Assembly: GCA_015057505.1 (NCBI GenBank)
Contig: SVEG01000014.1
Location: 1-64,000 of the forward strand
Direction: 5' to 3'
DNA: 64,000 bases
Source of the DNA: Lachnospiraceae bacterium
Lineage (GTDB): Bacteria > Bacillota > Clostridia > Lachnospirales > Lachnospiraceae
Shown here piece by piece: positions 34,746-43,343 of the stretch. Below the pieces are notes generated by a model, which made no database searches, was not told the origin of the DNA, and saw nothing but the letters and a program-made list of their open reading frames with translations. The position numbers were made by a program, and so were the translations under genes. Position 1 is the stretch's first letter. The number at the start of each line of letters is the position of its first letter.

Positions 34746-35123
34746 TTATTTCATGCTGTTAATTGTATATTCTGTAACAACCTGACCACCGAGTACATGC
34801 TTATCAAGTACTTCAAGTGCCTTCTCAGCTGTCATTTTAACATATGTTACTTTATCTTTACCGGGTTCAAAAACCTCGATAATCGGCTCATACTGACAAA
34901 GTCCGATACAGCCTGTCTGTGTTACGGAAACATTGTCAAGAGCTCTTGTCTGTACTGCATCTGAAAGAGCTGTAAGAACCGGTCTTGCACCACTTGCAAT
35001 ACCACATGTTGCCATGCCGACAACTACTCTTGTCTGGTTCTCATCTTCTGAACGAACGCCTACACGGCCCTGCATTCTTTCTCTTATTGCTTTTAATTCT
35101 TCAAGAGATTTCATGTGAAACAT
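34746..35123 (-). CDS. thioredoxin-like [2Fe-2S] ferredoxin subunit (HndB)
   Basis: 125 residues. It carries the four Cys of a thioredoxin-fold [2Fe-2S] protein, CGIASGARPV in the first half and TGCIGLCQYEP in the second. HndB-type proteins accompany NADP/NAD-linked [FeFe] hydrogenases and probably shuttle electrons between NuoE and NuoF subunits. Neighbours on both sides are hydrogenase genes. Confidence 0.88.
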   Translation of the reverse strand: MFHMKSLEELKAIRERMQGRVGVRSEDENQTRVVVGMATCGIASGARPVLTALSDAVQTRALDNVSVTQTGCIGLCQYEPIIEVFEPGKDKVTYVKMTAEKALEVLDKHVLGGQVVTEYTINSMK

Positions 35124-35134
35124 CCTCCTATTTT

Positions 35135-35692
35135 TTATATTAGTAATCCATTATCTACTTCCGTCTTGTTCTCACTTAAGTATTCCTTTATGTATTCGGA
35201 AACCTCGTATGAGTCAAGTTCAACATCACCAAGGATTTGCTTAAACTCCCTCGTATCAAGTTCAAAGCCTCTCTCATCCACCTGATACTTATACAAGAAA
35301 TCTATACCCGTATTATAATGAATCAAAGTATGAATCGTCGAATTAATATCACCAAGTGGCATCCTGTCAATATGTGAAAGCCCGAAAACTGCTTCCACTC
35401 TCGTACCTTTACCCAAGGTCGATTCTATAACAAATGAACCCCCAGTGCTCTCGGCAGCCAATTTAAAAAACGGAATACCGAGTCCGACTTTTCTTGTCTT
35501 TCTTGTCGTATAAAACGGATCTGTTACTCTCTTTACCTGTTCTTCATTCATACCGCAGCCATTATCTTCAATCACAACTGTAAGCGTATCCTCCGAATTA
35601 AGCGCAATCACACTTATTTGAATAAGAGAAGCCCCCGCAGTGATGGAGTTCTGTGCCACATCCAGAATGTTTAAGGAAATCTCCGGCATCAT
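35135..35692 (-). CDS. GHKL ATP-binding protein associated with the hydrogenase
   Basis: 185 residues. A histidine-kinase-type ATPase domain alone: N box NILDVAQNSITAGAS, G1 EDNGCGM, G2 GLGIPFFKLAAESTGG, and a final EAVFGLSHIDRMPLGD. There is no phosphoacceptor His domain. The C-terminal 60 residues are hydrophilic and specific to this family. The gene recurs inside [FeFe] hydrogenase operons of Clostridia; a regulatory or maturation link is inferred, not shown. Confidence 0.82.
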   Translation of the reverse strand: MMPEISLNILDVAQNSITAGASLIQISVIALNSEDTLTVVIEDNGCGMNEEQVKRVTDPFYTTRKTRKVGLGIPFFKLAAESTGGSFVIESTLGKGTRVEAVFGLSHIDRMPLGDINSTIHTLIHYNTGIDFLYKYQVDERGFELDTREFKQILGDVELDSYEVSEYIKEYLSENKTEVDNGLLI

Positions 35693-35710
35693 AATGATTT
35701 ACCAAAATCC

Positions 35711-36271
35711 TTATTCGTATTTTTTAAGAATATCTGCAACGTCATCAGCAGTAAGTCTGCCGTAAACGTCATCATTTACAGTAATAACCGGCGCAAGACC
35801 GCAGGCACCAATACAACGACATGCCTCTAACGAGAACTTGCCGTCAGGTGTACATCCGCCGCCTTCGATACCGAGCAATTCCTGTAACTTGTCATAAATT
35901 TCACCTGAACCCTTAACATAACATGCAGTACCAAGACAGACTGAAATCTTGTACTTACCCTTAGGGTTGAGTGCAAACTGTGAGTAGAATGTTGCTACTC
36001 CGTATACCTTCTCAAGCGGTATATTCATCTCGTTTGCAATAATAGTCTGGACTTCAATAGGAAGATATCCGTATATCTCCTGTGCCTTCTGCATAACCGG
36101 CATTAAAGCACCCTTGTCATCCTTCAATTCCTGAATAACTTTAATAAGTTGTTCTTCCTGTTCTTTTGTTCCGTTAAAAGGCACTGTACAAATCTTGTTA
36201 GCTCTCTTACTCTCGCAGTTACATGAGCATGTGCCTTCGCCAAAAGAATCTGTGATTTTTTGAGAAACCAT
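35711..36271 (-). CDS. hydC: NuoE-like [2Fe-2S] subunit of the hydrogenase (HydC/HndA)
   Basis: 186 residues. The thioredoxin-like NuoE domain has Cys ligands in VCLGTACYVKGS and EACRCIGACGLAPV, preceded by the helical LMPVMQKAQEIYGYLP. An N-terminal Cys-rich extension (GEGTCSCNCESKRANKIC) is not part of the usual domain. It is the first gene of the operon, 12 bases after GGAGG-type ribosome sequence at 36272-36282, and a Rex-like site sits between promoter and start. Confidence 0.92.
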   Translation of the reverse strand: MVSQKITDSFGEGTCSCNCESKRANKICTVPFNGTKEQEEQLIKVIQELKDDKGALMPVMQKAQEIYGYLPIEVQTIIANEMNIPLEKVYGVATFYSQFALNPKGKYKISVCLGTACYVKGSGEIYDKLQELLGIEGGGCTPDGKFSLEACRCIGACGLAPVITVNDDVYGRLTADDVADILKKYE

Positions 36272-36282
36272 CTTCTACCTCC

Positions 36283-36300
36283 TTGACTATTTTTTAACAA
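36283..36300 (-). promoter_or_regulatory. candidate Rex (NADH/NAD+) operator upstream of hydC
   Basis: Minus-strand TTGTTAAAAAATAGTCAA compares with the Rex consensus TTGTTAA-N4-TTAACAA: the left half is exact and the right half keeps four of seven bases. It lies between the -10 box and the hydC ribosome site, where binding would block transcription. NADH-linked hydrogenase operons are known Rex targets in Clostridia, which supports but does not prove the call. Confidence 0.45.
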
Positions 36301-36354
36301 TCCAAATTACACTATGTCAAAAATTACATGACAATATGTCGCCATATACATGAC

Positions 36355-36360
36355 ATTATA
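36355..36360 (-). promoter_or_regulatory. -10 box of the hydrogenase operon
   Basis: A perfect TATAAT on the minus strand, in GTGTTATAATGTC, about 85 bases before the hydC start. The -35 region 17 bases upstream is weak (TAGATT), so the promoter may need an activator or use a different -35. Confidence 0.55.
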
Positions 36361-36410
36361 ACACACCTTATTTTAAAAATCTACAATATATTGTAATTTT
36401 AAAATTGTTT

Positions 36411-38219
36411 TTAAATTAATTTTCGTGTATATTCCTTTAACCATGATTTTTCGTCTTCATCAAGATATTCTGCCAATTCAGAATACACTTTTTCGTGATA
36501 TCTGTTGAGCCTTTCAATATCCTCTCCGTTTAAATACCTTGTGTCGATTCCGTCAAGATCAATCGGTGCAAGTGTCAACGTTTCAAAACACATATAGCGT
36601 CCGTATTCGTTCACAAATGCCTCTTTACATAAAAGTTCATTCTCGATTCTTATACCGTGACTGCCCTCAATATATACGCCGGGCTCATTGCTTGTAACCA
36701 TGCCTTCTTCAAAAACACCGCTGTCGTTACGTTCTGCAACCGTCTTCCATCGAAAACCGTTTGGCCCCTCATGAACACTGAGCATATACCCAACACCATG
36801 TCCTGTACCGCATCTGTAGTCAAGTCCCTCACTCCAAAGCGGACCTCTCGCCAGAATATCAAGATTTTGACCGTTGCAGCCATACAAAAACTTAGCATCA
36901 GAAAGTGCAAGCATTCCCTTTACAACAAGTGTAAAATGTTTTTTCCATTCGTCCTCTACCTGTCCAAGCACAAAGGTTCTTGTAATATCCGTACTACCTT
37001 CAAGATAATGCCCGCCTGAATCCACAAGAAGCATACCCTCCGCCTTAAGTGTAGCGCAGGATTCTTCCGTCGCACTATAATGCATCATTGCAGCATTCTC
37101 ATTATATGCACTAATTGTATCAAAACTCGGTCCCTTATAATTAAGCATCATTCCTCTAAGCGACTCCAGATACTCTGCCGTGCTTATCTCTGTCATAGGG
37201 TTCTTTCCAATATTATTCTTAAGCCAGTACATAAATTTAGTAACGGCAATACCGTCCTTAATATGTGCATCCACAAGATTCTTCTGCTCAATCTCGTTTT
37301 TCATGGCCTTCATTTTAAGCGATGGATTCGGATAATCAATAAGCTGGATATGTCTGTTTTCCAAAACCTTCTTGATAGCAAAATTAACCTTGCTTTTATC
37401 AAGAAGAACTCTCTGGTTTGTAGGGAGATTGCCGAGATATTTCAAAAGGTCAGCATAATCCGTTGTCACAACTCCTACTTTTTCCATAGCAACCGCGACC
37501 GTTTCCTGCATATCCTCTTCATGTGTAAACCACACAGCAAAATCCTTGGTTATTACAAGGTATGACAAAACAACCGGACAATTTTTAATATCGTTACCAC
37601 GCACGTTAAGAATCCACGCAATGTCTTCAAGTGTGGAAATAACATGGCATGTTGCTCCGACGCTCTCCATATATGCCCTTATATCCGCAAGCTTGTCCGT
37701 AGTTGATTTACCACAATACATATAATCAAGATTGTAGATTTCCTCATGCGGAAGAAGTTCCGGTCTGTCTTCCCAAACCCTATCCACAAGATCTAGGTCA
37801 TACTTTAAAACAGCGCCCTGATAATTAAGTCTCATCTCAAGCTGAGATGCAGTCTTTGCATTAACAACGCGACCGTCAAAAGCTACAACATCTCCGCTCC
37901 CCACATTTTCAAGCAAATATTCAAGTATCTGCTTAACACCTTCTTGTCCGACACGAAAAAGTTCTATTCCCGTACCTTTGAGTTCTTTTGCCGCCTGAAT
38001 ATGGTATCTTCCGTCAGTCCACAATCCTGCCATATTTTTTCCAATAAGAAGTGCACCAGCAGAACCTGTAAATCCTGACAAATATTCTCTGCATTTAAAA
38101 TAGTCTCTGACATATTCCGACTGATGAAAATCCTCCGACGGTACATAAAGCCAGTCAACTTTTTCTTCAAGCATAACCTTTCTAATTGCCGCAATCCTGC
38201 TTTTAATCATTTTATTCAC
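36411..38219 (-). CDS. aminopeptidase P family (M24) metalloprotease
   Basis: 602 residues, three-domain Xaa-Pro aminopeptidase: two creatinase-type N-terminal domains, then the M24 catalytic domain. Metal and catalytic residues are seen in MLLVDSGGHYLEGSTDITRTF, GTGHGVGYMLSVHEGP, and GMVTSNEPGVY, plus GIRIENELL near the end. A C-terminal extension (LNRYHEKVYSELAEYLDED) is typical of the long class. Cytosolic peptide turnover enzyme. Overlaps the DUF3737 gene downstream only at its own start (8 bases). Confidence 0.92.
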   Translation of the reverse strand: MNKMIKSRIAAIRKVMLEEKVDWLYVPSEDFHQSEYVRDYFKCREYLSGFTGSAGALLIGKNMAGLWTDGRYHIQAAKELKGTGIELFRVGQEGVKQILEYLLENVGSGDVVAFDGRVVNAKTASQLEMRLNYQGAVLKYDLDLVDRVWEDRPELLPHEEIYNLDYMYCGKSTTDKLADIRAYMESVGATCHVISTLEDIAWILNVRGNDIKNCPVVLSYLVITKDFAVWFTHEEDMQETVAVAMEKVGVVTTDYADLLKYLGNLPTNQRVLLDKSKVNFAIKKVLENRHIQLIDYPNPSLKMKAMKNEIEQKNLVDAHIKDGIAVTKFMYWLKNNIGKNPMTEISTAEYLESLRGMMLNYKGPSFDTISAYNENAAMMHYSATEESCATLKAEGMLLVDSGGHYLEGSTDITRTFVLGQVEDEWKKHFTLVVKGMLALSDAKFLYGCNGQNLDILARGPLWSEGLDYRCGTGHGVGYMLSVHEGPNGFRWKTVAERNDSGVFEEGMVTSNEPGVYIEGSHGIRIENELLCKEAFVNEYGRYMCFETLTLAPIDLDGIDTRYLNGEDIERLNRYHEKVYSELAEYLDEDEKSWLKEYTRKLI

Positions 38220-39060
38220 CTTTCCGGTCCGTTATAATTATTTCTCCTCTTGCCTTTGGAGAATCCATAATAATTTCTGTAACTTCAGGTACTCTTATAC
38301 AGCCGGCTAAAGGATTTTTGATACTTATAACAGGTGTTGTAATGGCCGCCTCAACCTCTGACTTTTCAAAACACAAATCAGCATCCAAAAGCTCACAATC
38401 AATAAGCTTAAGACCTTTGCAATAACAAAACGGCTGTGTTCCCGAAATCTTACAGTTCTCAAGTGTCAGATTCTCTGAATACCACGCAAGGTATTCACCT
38501 TTTATAACACTGTTTCTCACAACAATATTCTTACCATGCCAAAATGCATCCTTTGTATCAAAAACACAATCCTCAAATACTGCATCCTCAATATATTGGA
38601 AGGAATATTTACCGTTAAGGTGCATATCCTTAAACCTAAGTTTTGTTGCACCAAACATAAAATATTCTCCCTGTGCGCTACTTCGCTCCATGCGGATATT
38701 ATCAGTCTTCCAACCAAACTCCGATGAAATAATATCGCAGTCTTCAATCACGACATCTTTACACTCTCTAAGAGCCTTAATTCCATGTAGTTTGGAATTC
38801 TTAATTCTGACATCTTCTGAATACCAAAGTGCCGCACGGCAGTTTACGGTAAGCTCCGTACCTGCTATCTCTAAATTCGTGTCATGCCAGAAAGGATATC
38901 GAAGATTCCAGTAGCAATCTTCAACAATAATATTGCTACTCTCTTTAAGAGCACTTTCTCCGTCAGTCGGTCCTTCAAACTTACACTTCTTAACAACAAC
39001 TCCGTCGCTTTCATAAAGTGCTCTTTCTTCGTCAAAAATCTGATTCTCTATAATTCTCAT
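38212..39060 (-). CDS. DUF3737 right-handed beta-helix protein
   Basis: 282 residues of regular rungs, each with an I/V-x-D/N-C pattern (for example VVKKCKFEGPTDGESALKES, DVVIEDCDIISSEFGWKTDN). The repeating FxHxxNL/WYSEN signals match DUF3737, a beta-helix family related to carbohydrate-active proteins. No signal peptide. It may bind or modify polysaccharide, but catalytic residues are not evident. Its stop overlaps nothing; its start is preceded by a spacer after the pncC-like gene. Confidence 0.82.
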   Translation of the reverse strand: MRIIENQIFDEERALYESDGVVVKKCKFEGPTDGESALKESSNIIVEDCYWNLRYPFWHDTNLEIAGTELTVNCRAALWYSEDVRIKNSKLHGIKALRECKDVVIEDCDIISSEFGWKTDNIRMERSSAQGEYFMFGATKLRFKDMHLNGKYSFQYIEDAVFEDCVFDTKDAFWHGKNIVVRNSVIKGEYLAWYSENLTLENCKISGTQPFCYCKGLKLIDCELLDADLCFEKSEVEAAITTPVISIKNPLAGCIRVPEVTEIIMDSPKARGEIIITDRKGE

Positions 39061-39105
39061 ATCTGTTTCATACTTTCTTTTGTTTATTACATAAATATGT
39101 TCGTA

Positions 39106-39681
39106 CTACGATATTGCTCTGCGAACAAGGTCAAGTGCATATAAAACGGTACCGGTACGCACCTGTAACCTGTCACCTTCAAAAATATGTTTTTCTACAA
39201 CAGTTTCACCATTATAGTTGCATGCCATATACACAAGTCCGACAGGCTTCTTTGGTGTACCGCCATCCGGACCTGCAATGCCAGTCACAGCAATACTTAC
39301 ATCTGCATTTGCCGCCTGTATTGCACCTTTTGCCATCTCTCTTGCCGTCTGTTCGCTTACGGCACCGTATTTTGCGAGAGTATCCTTCGATACCCCAAGA
39401 AGCTTCTGTTTTGATTCGTTAGCATAGGTTATATAACCTTCCTTGAAAACAGACGATACTCCCGGTACATTCACAAGGGTAGCTCCAATAAGTCCACCCG
39501 TACATGACTCGGCTGTAGTAATTGTAAGTTGCTTCTTAAGAAGCAAATCAACCACAATTTCTTCAGGCTTATAATTACAAGATAAGCCTACCCCTGCGCA
39601 CTCTTGTGCAGGGTAGGCTGTATTATTATCTGTTGTTTTATTAAGCAAATCTGTTCCGACAGAAGTTTTGTCTACCGTCAT
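39106..39681 (-). CDS. pncC: nicotinamide-nucleotide amidohydrolase (CinA C-terminal domain)
   Basis: 191 residues. The CinA-C core reads TAESCTGGLIGATLVNVPGVS, then GYITYANESKQKLLGV, and SIAVTGIAGPDGGTPKKPVG. The enzyme deamidates NMN to nicotinate mononucleotide in NAD recycling. The N-terminal COG1058 half of full CinA is absent; instead a 40-residue low-complexity lead (KTSVGTDLLNKTTDNNTAYP) precedes the domain. It overlaps pgsA by one base, in the usual rimO-pgsA-cinA order; recA does not follow. Confidence 0.9.
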   Translation of the reverse strand: MTVDKTSVGTDLLNKTTDNNTAYPAQECAGVGLSCNYKPEEIVVDLLLKKQLTITTAESCTGGLIGATLVNVPGVSSVFKEGYITYANESKQKLLGVSKDTLAKYGAVSEQTAREMAKGAIQAANADVSIAVTGIAGPDGGTPKKPVGLVYMACNYNGETVVEKHIFEGDRLQVRTGTVLYALDLVRRAIS

Positions 39682-40226
39682 TACTGATTGCCCTCCTTTA
39701 AAACATCTTTATTCTTGATAAGATAATCAATAAGCGAAATAATTGTAAGTGCAAGTGATGCCCAAATAAGAACCTGTTCAACGATTCTGAATGCATCTAT
39801 CGGAATATTAAGAAGAAGCACAATAATCATAACCATCTGAACAACTGTCTTAAGCTTGCCCCAATAACCTGCCGCAATTACAACGCCATTGTCTGCGGCA
39901 ATTGTTCTGAAAGCACCGATAATTAATTCTCTTGCAATAATTACAAGCACAATTATAGATGAAATCTTGCCAAGTTCGATAAAGCAGATAAGTGCCGAAC
40001 ACACAAGAAGCTTATCCGCAATCGGATCCATAAATTTGCCAAAGTTGGTTACAAGGTTATACTTTCTTGCAATCTTACCATCCAAGAGATCAGTAAAGCT
40101 TGCTATTGCAAAAATCGCAAGTGCAATATAATCGCTTGCCGGATCGCAAAAATCCGTCATAAGAAAAAATACAAAAAACGGTATCATACACACTCTTAAT
40201 ATTGTTAATTTGTTGGGTAAATTCAT
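39681..40226 (-). CDS. pgsA: CDP-diacylglycerol--glycerol-3-phosphate 3-phosphatidyltransferase
   Basis: 181 residues, integral membrane enzyme making phosphatidylglycerol phosphate. The CDP-alcohol phosphatidyltransferase motif is DLLDGKIARKYNLV followed by TNFGKFMDPIADK (D-G-x2-A-R-x8-G-x3-D-x3-D). N-terminal NLPNKLTILRVCMIPFF is the standard start. About five membrane segments. Overlaps rimO by 4 bases and pncC by 1, so the three are translated together. Confidence 0.94.
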   Translation of the reverse strand: MNLPNKLTILRVCMIPFFVFFLMTDFCDPASDYIALAIFAIASFTDLLDGKIARKYNLVTNFGKFMDPIADKLLVCSALICFIELGKISSIIVLVIIARELIIGAFRTIAADNGVVIAAGYWGKLKTVVQMVMIIVLLLNIPIDAFRIVEQVLIWASLALTIISLIDYLIKNKDVLKEGNQ

Positions 40227-41554
40227 TCTGCTATCTCTCCTATCAAATCGTATTCCTGAGCCCCCGTAATTCTTACTTTTACAAAAGCTCCTGACATTAT
40301 TTCTTCGTCTGTAACTACAAATACAAGTCCGTCCACATTCGGCGCATCCATATAAGTTCTTCCCGCATATGCATTGGCATCAGGTATCTTCCCTTCAATC
40401 AAGACCTCATAGATATTACCTATCTTCTCCTGCGCTTTCTCAAATGCAATCTCCTGCTGAAGTTCCATAAGCTCGTCGCGTCTGTCTTCTTTAACCTCGT
40501 CTTCAATCTGATCCGGAAGCTTCGCCGCAGGCGTATCTTCCTCAGGTGAATAAGCAAACACACCGAGTCTGTCAAATTCCATCTCATCCGCAAATCTGTA
40601 TAATTCCTCGTGCTGTTCCTGCGTTTCGCCCGGGAAACCGCTGATAAGTGTAGTTCTTAACACTATATCAGGAATTTCTTTTCTCAGAAGACCTATAATA
40701 TTACGAAGGTCCTCCTGATTGGTTCGACGTCCCATATGCTTAAGTACCGTATCATCCGCATGCTGAATCGGAATATCAAGATAATGACAAATCTTAGGCT
40801 CTTCCTTAATTACGTCTATAAGCTCCTGCGTTATCTCTTCAGGATAGCAGTACAGGATTCTTATCCACTGAATTCCACTGACTTTACAAAGTTCCCTAAG
40901 AAGTGTCGGCAACATCTTCTGGCCATAGATGTCCATACCATAAAGCGTTGTCTCCTGCGCAACAAGAAGAAGTTCTTTAACTCCCTTATCTGCAAGCTCC
41001 TCAGCCTCGTTAATAAGCTGTTCCATCGGCACACTTCTATAATTACCGCGAATTCTCGGAATAATACAGTAAGTACAGTGCTTGTCACAACCCTCGGCTA
41101 TCTTAAGATATGAATACCAACCGCCCGTTGTTATAACACGACCCGTATCTGTTCTTGCAAGCTTAGTAAGCGGTTCAAAGCTTTCACTTATCTCGGTATT
41201 ATTCTCAAGTGCTTTCTTAACGACTTCATTAATTTTTTCAAAGGATGCCGTGCCTATAAGTCCGTCAACCTCAGGAATCTCTGTCTTAATCTCTTCTCTG
41301 TAACGCTCCGCAAGACAGCCTGCCACAACAAGTGCCTTACATTTACCGTCCGTCTTCATCTGCGCCATATCAATTATGGTCTGAATACTCTCTTCTTTGG
41401 CATCCTGAATGAAACAACAGGAATTGATTACAATAACCTCTGCTTCATATTCATCATCAGTAAATGTATAACCGTCTCTTAAAAGATGCCCCATCATAAC
41501 CTCAGTATCAACAAGGTTCTTGTCGCATCCGAGCGATATAAACATTATTTTCAT
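40223..41554 (-). CDS. rimO: ribosomal protein S12 methylthiotransferase
   Basis: 443 residues. Order: MTTase N-terminal Fe-S domain (SLGCDKNLVDTEVMMG), radical SAM core with CxxxCxxC in EGCDKHCTYCIIPRIRG, and TRAM C-terminal domain. The wording around SLGCxKNxxDxE and IRGNYRSVP separates RimO from MiaB. It adds a methylthio group to an Asp of S12. Ten bases separate it from dtd upstream. Confidence 0.95.
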   Translation of the reverse strand: MKIMFISLGCDKNLVDTEVMMGHLLRDGYTFTDDEYEAEVIVINSCCFIQDAKEESIQTIIDMAQMKTDGKCKALVVAGCLAERYREEIKTEIPEVDGLIGTASFEKINEVVKKALENNTEISESFEPLTKLARTDTGRVITTGGWYSYLKIAEGCDKHCTYCIIPRIRGNYRSVPMEQLINEAEELADKGVKELLLVAQETTLYGMDIYGQKMLPTLLRELCKVSGIQWIRILYCYPEEITQELIDVIKEEPKICHYLDIPIQHADDTVLKHMGRRTNQEDLRNIIGLLRKEIPDIVLRTTLISGFPGETQEQHEELYRFADEMEFDRLGVFAYSPEEDTPAAKLPDQIEDEVKEDRRDELMELQQEIAFEKAQEKIGNIYEVLIEGKIPDANAYAGRTYMDAPNVDGLVFVVTDEEIMSGAFVKVRITGAQEYDLIGEIAE

Positions 41555-41563
41555 AAAAATCTC

Positions 41564-41998
41564 CTATTCTAAAATCACCGTGAACGGTCCATCATTGGTA
41601 AGAGCAACCTTCATGTCGGCACCAAACTTACCCCTGCCTACGTTCTTAACTTCTTTTTCGCAAAGACTTATGAAATACTCATAAAGTCTCTCTGCCATCT
41701 CCGGCGGACCTGCTTCAATAAAACTTGGTCTGTTGCCCTTACGGCAATCAGCATACAATGTAAACTGTGAAACAATAAGCAAACTTCCATCCACCTGTCC
41801 GAGCGAAAGATTAGTCTTTCCTTCGGAATCTTCAAAAATCCTAAGCCCTATAAGCTTCTTAACTATTCTCTCGCAAGTCTGCTCGTCATCTTCCTTGCCT
41901 ACGCCGAGAAGAACAAGGTAGCCCTTGCCTATTTCACTGATTACTTCACCGTCTACAGTTACACTGGCATTCGTAACTCTCTGAACTACTGCTTTCAT
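41564..41998 (-). CDS. dtd: D-aminoacyl-tRNA deacylase
   Basis: 144 residues, full length. Family blocks: MKAVVQRVTNASVTVDGEV, LLIVSQFTLYADCRKGNRPSF (the SQFTLYAD site), and ALTNDGPFTVILE (the C-terminal NxGPxT motif). It hydrolyses D-Tyr and similar misacylated tRNAs. It lies between rimO and hisZ. Confidence 0.96.
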   Translation of the reverse strand: MKAVVQRVTNASVTVDGEVISEIGKGYLVLLGVGKEDDEQTCERIVKKLIGLRIFEDSEGKTNLSLGQVDGSLLIVSQFTLYADCRKGNRPSFIEAGPPEMAERLYEYFISLCEKEVKNVGRGKFGADMKVALTNDGPFTVILE

Positions 41999-42043
41999 CT
42001 TAAATTCCTCTACTTAACAAATTATCTGTATCTGCCAAATGAT

Positions 42044-43285
42044 TTAAATCTCATCAACCTGAATCATACTTCCATCTCTTAACGATACTTCATTAGCCTC
42101 ATCACCGAGATAATATATAGTTGAAGCACCGTAATTATTGGCATATTCAAGATAATTCTCTATTGTCTTCTCCCTGAACTTTCTGATAAGCTCAACACGA
42201 ATTCCCTGCGTACGAAGCTTACATGCCGCAGAAATAGCCTCCTGTTGCTTCTCCTGCTCATAAAGAATAATTGTCTGACCTTCAGGAAGTTCCGCTTCAA
42301 TCTTTTGGCTTGAAAGTGCAAGCATAAGTCTGTCGATTACTATGGCAAAACCGACTGACGGTGCATCCTTACCAAACTGTGCTATGAGATTGTCGTAACG
42401 ACCGCCTGTAACAATCGCATCACCTGTTCCGTAAGTATATGCCCTGAAAATAATACCCGTGTAATATTTATAGTGACCGAGCATATCAAGTTCAAACGAA
42501 ACACGTTCTTCAAGCTTGTAATACTCAAGCACTTTATATAATTTCTCAAGGCGCTCTACAGCCTTGAGTGATATCTCATTGTCAGTATTCTCTTTTGCCT
42601 TGGCAAGCACGTCAAAACCGCCAAATAAGTCAGCCATTCCAAGGAATGATTTCTTAGTCTTATCATCAATATTAATACTTGTAAGAAGTTCATCAACACC
42701 AAAATAATTCTTATTCTCAATAAGTTCACGAAGCTGTTCCTGAACATCCTCATCGATTCCGGCTTCTTCAACCAAGCCGTTAAAATAATCCACCTGTCCA
42801 ATCTGAACCTGAAAATCCTTAAGTCCGCTTGCCATCATACACTGAACAACCATGGCAATTATCTCTGCATCTGCATCAACAGTTGCATCCCCAATAAGCT
42901 CACATCCAAGTTGTGTAACTTCCTTAAGACGTCCCTGGTAACTGGAATTATTAATATATGTGTTACCCATGTAGCAAAGACGGATAGGCATGTCCTCATC
43001 CATGAAATACTTTGTTGCAGCTCTCGCTACCGACGGAGTAATATCCGGTCTCAAAACAAGAGTATTACCGTCCCTATCAAAAAACTTAAACATCTCTCTT
43101 GATGCAACACTTCCGCGCTCTTTATTAAAAATATCAAAGAACTCAAATGTAGGTGTCTGGATATCCTTATAACCGCAGGATGCAAAAACCTCATGTATAT
43201 TCTCCTGTACGGCAAGCTTTCTTGCACACTCTTTATTATATATGTCACGAACACCTTCCGGTGTATGTAATAATTGGTTTTTCAT
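42044..43285 (-). CDS. hisZ: ATP phosphoribosyltransferase regulatory subunit
   Basis: 413 residues from MKNQLLHTPEGVRDIYNKEC; an upstream in-frame ATG at 43315 has a poorer ribosome site. The class II synthetase-like fold has motif 2 VLRPDITPSVARAAT and LGHYKYYTGIIFRAY. The HisS-specific LDYYTGTVFE and catalytic R are changed, pointing to HisZ rather than histidyl-tRNA synthetase. HisZ activates short-form HisG. No other his gene is in the window. Confidence 0.85.
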   Translation of the reverse strand: MKNQLLHTPEGVRDIYNKECARKLAVQENIHEVFASCGYKDIQTPTFEFFDIFNKERGSVASREMFKFFDRDGNTLVLRPDITPSVARAATKYFMDEDMPIRLCYMGNTYINNSSYQGRLKEVTQLGCELIGDATVDADAEIIAMVVQCMMASGLKDFQVQIGQVDYFNGLVEEAGIDEDVQEQLRELIENKNYFGVDELLTSINIDDKTKKSFLGMADLFGGFDVLAKAKENTDNEISLKAVERLEKLYKVLEYYKLEERVSFELDMLGHYKYYTGIIFRAYTYGTGDAIVTGGRYDNLIAQFGKDAPSVGFAIVIDRLMLALSSQKIEAELPEGQTIILYEQEKQQEAISAACKLRTQGIRVELIRKFREKTIENYLEYANNYGASTIYYLGDEANEVSLRDGSMIQVDEI

Positions 43286-43343
43286 GATATGTTTTTCCTT
43301 CCTTTTATCTCTCATAATAGCTTACTATCCGCTTTGGTTTCTG

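Noticed and set aside
42044..43285. Histidyl-tRNA synthetase
   Set aside because: The class II fold is present, but the histidine-specific LDYYTGTVFE-type motif and catalytic residues are altered as in HisZ.
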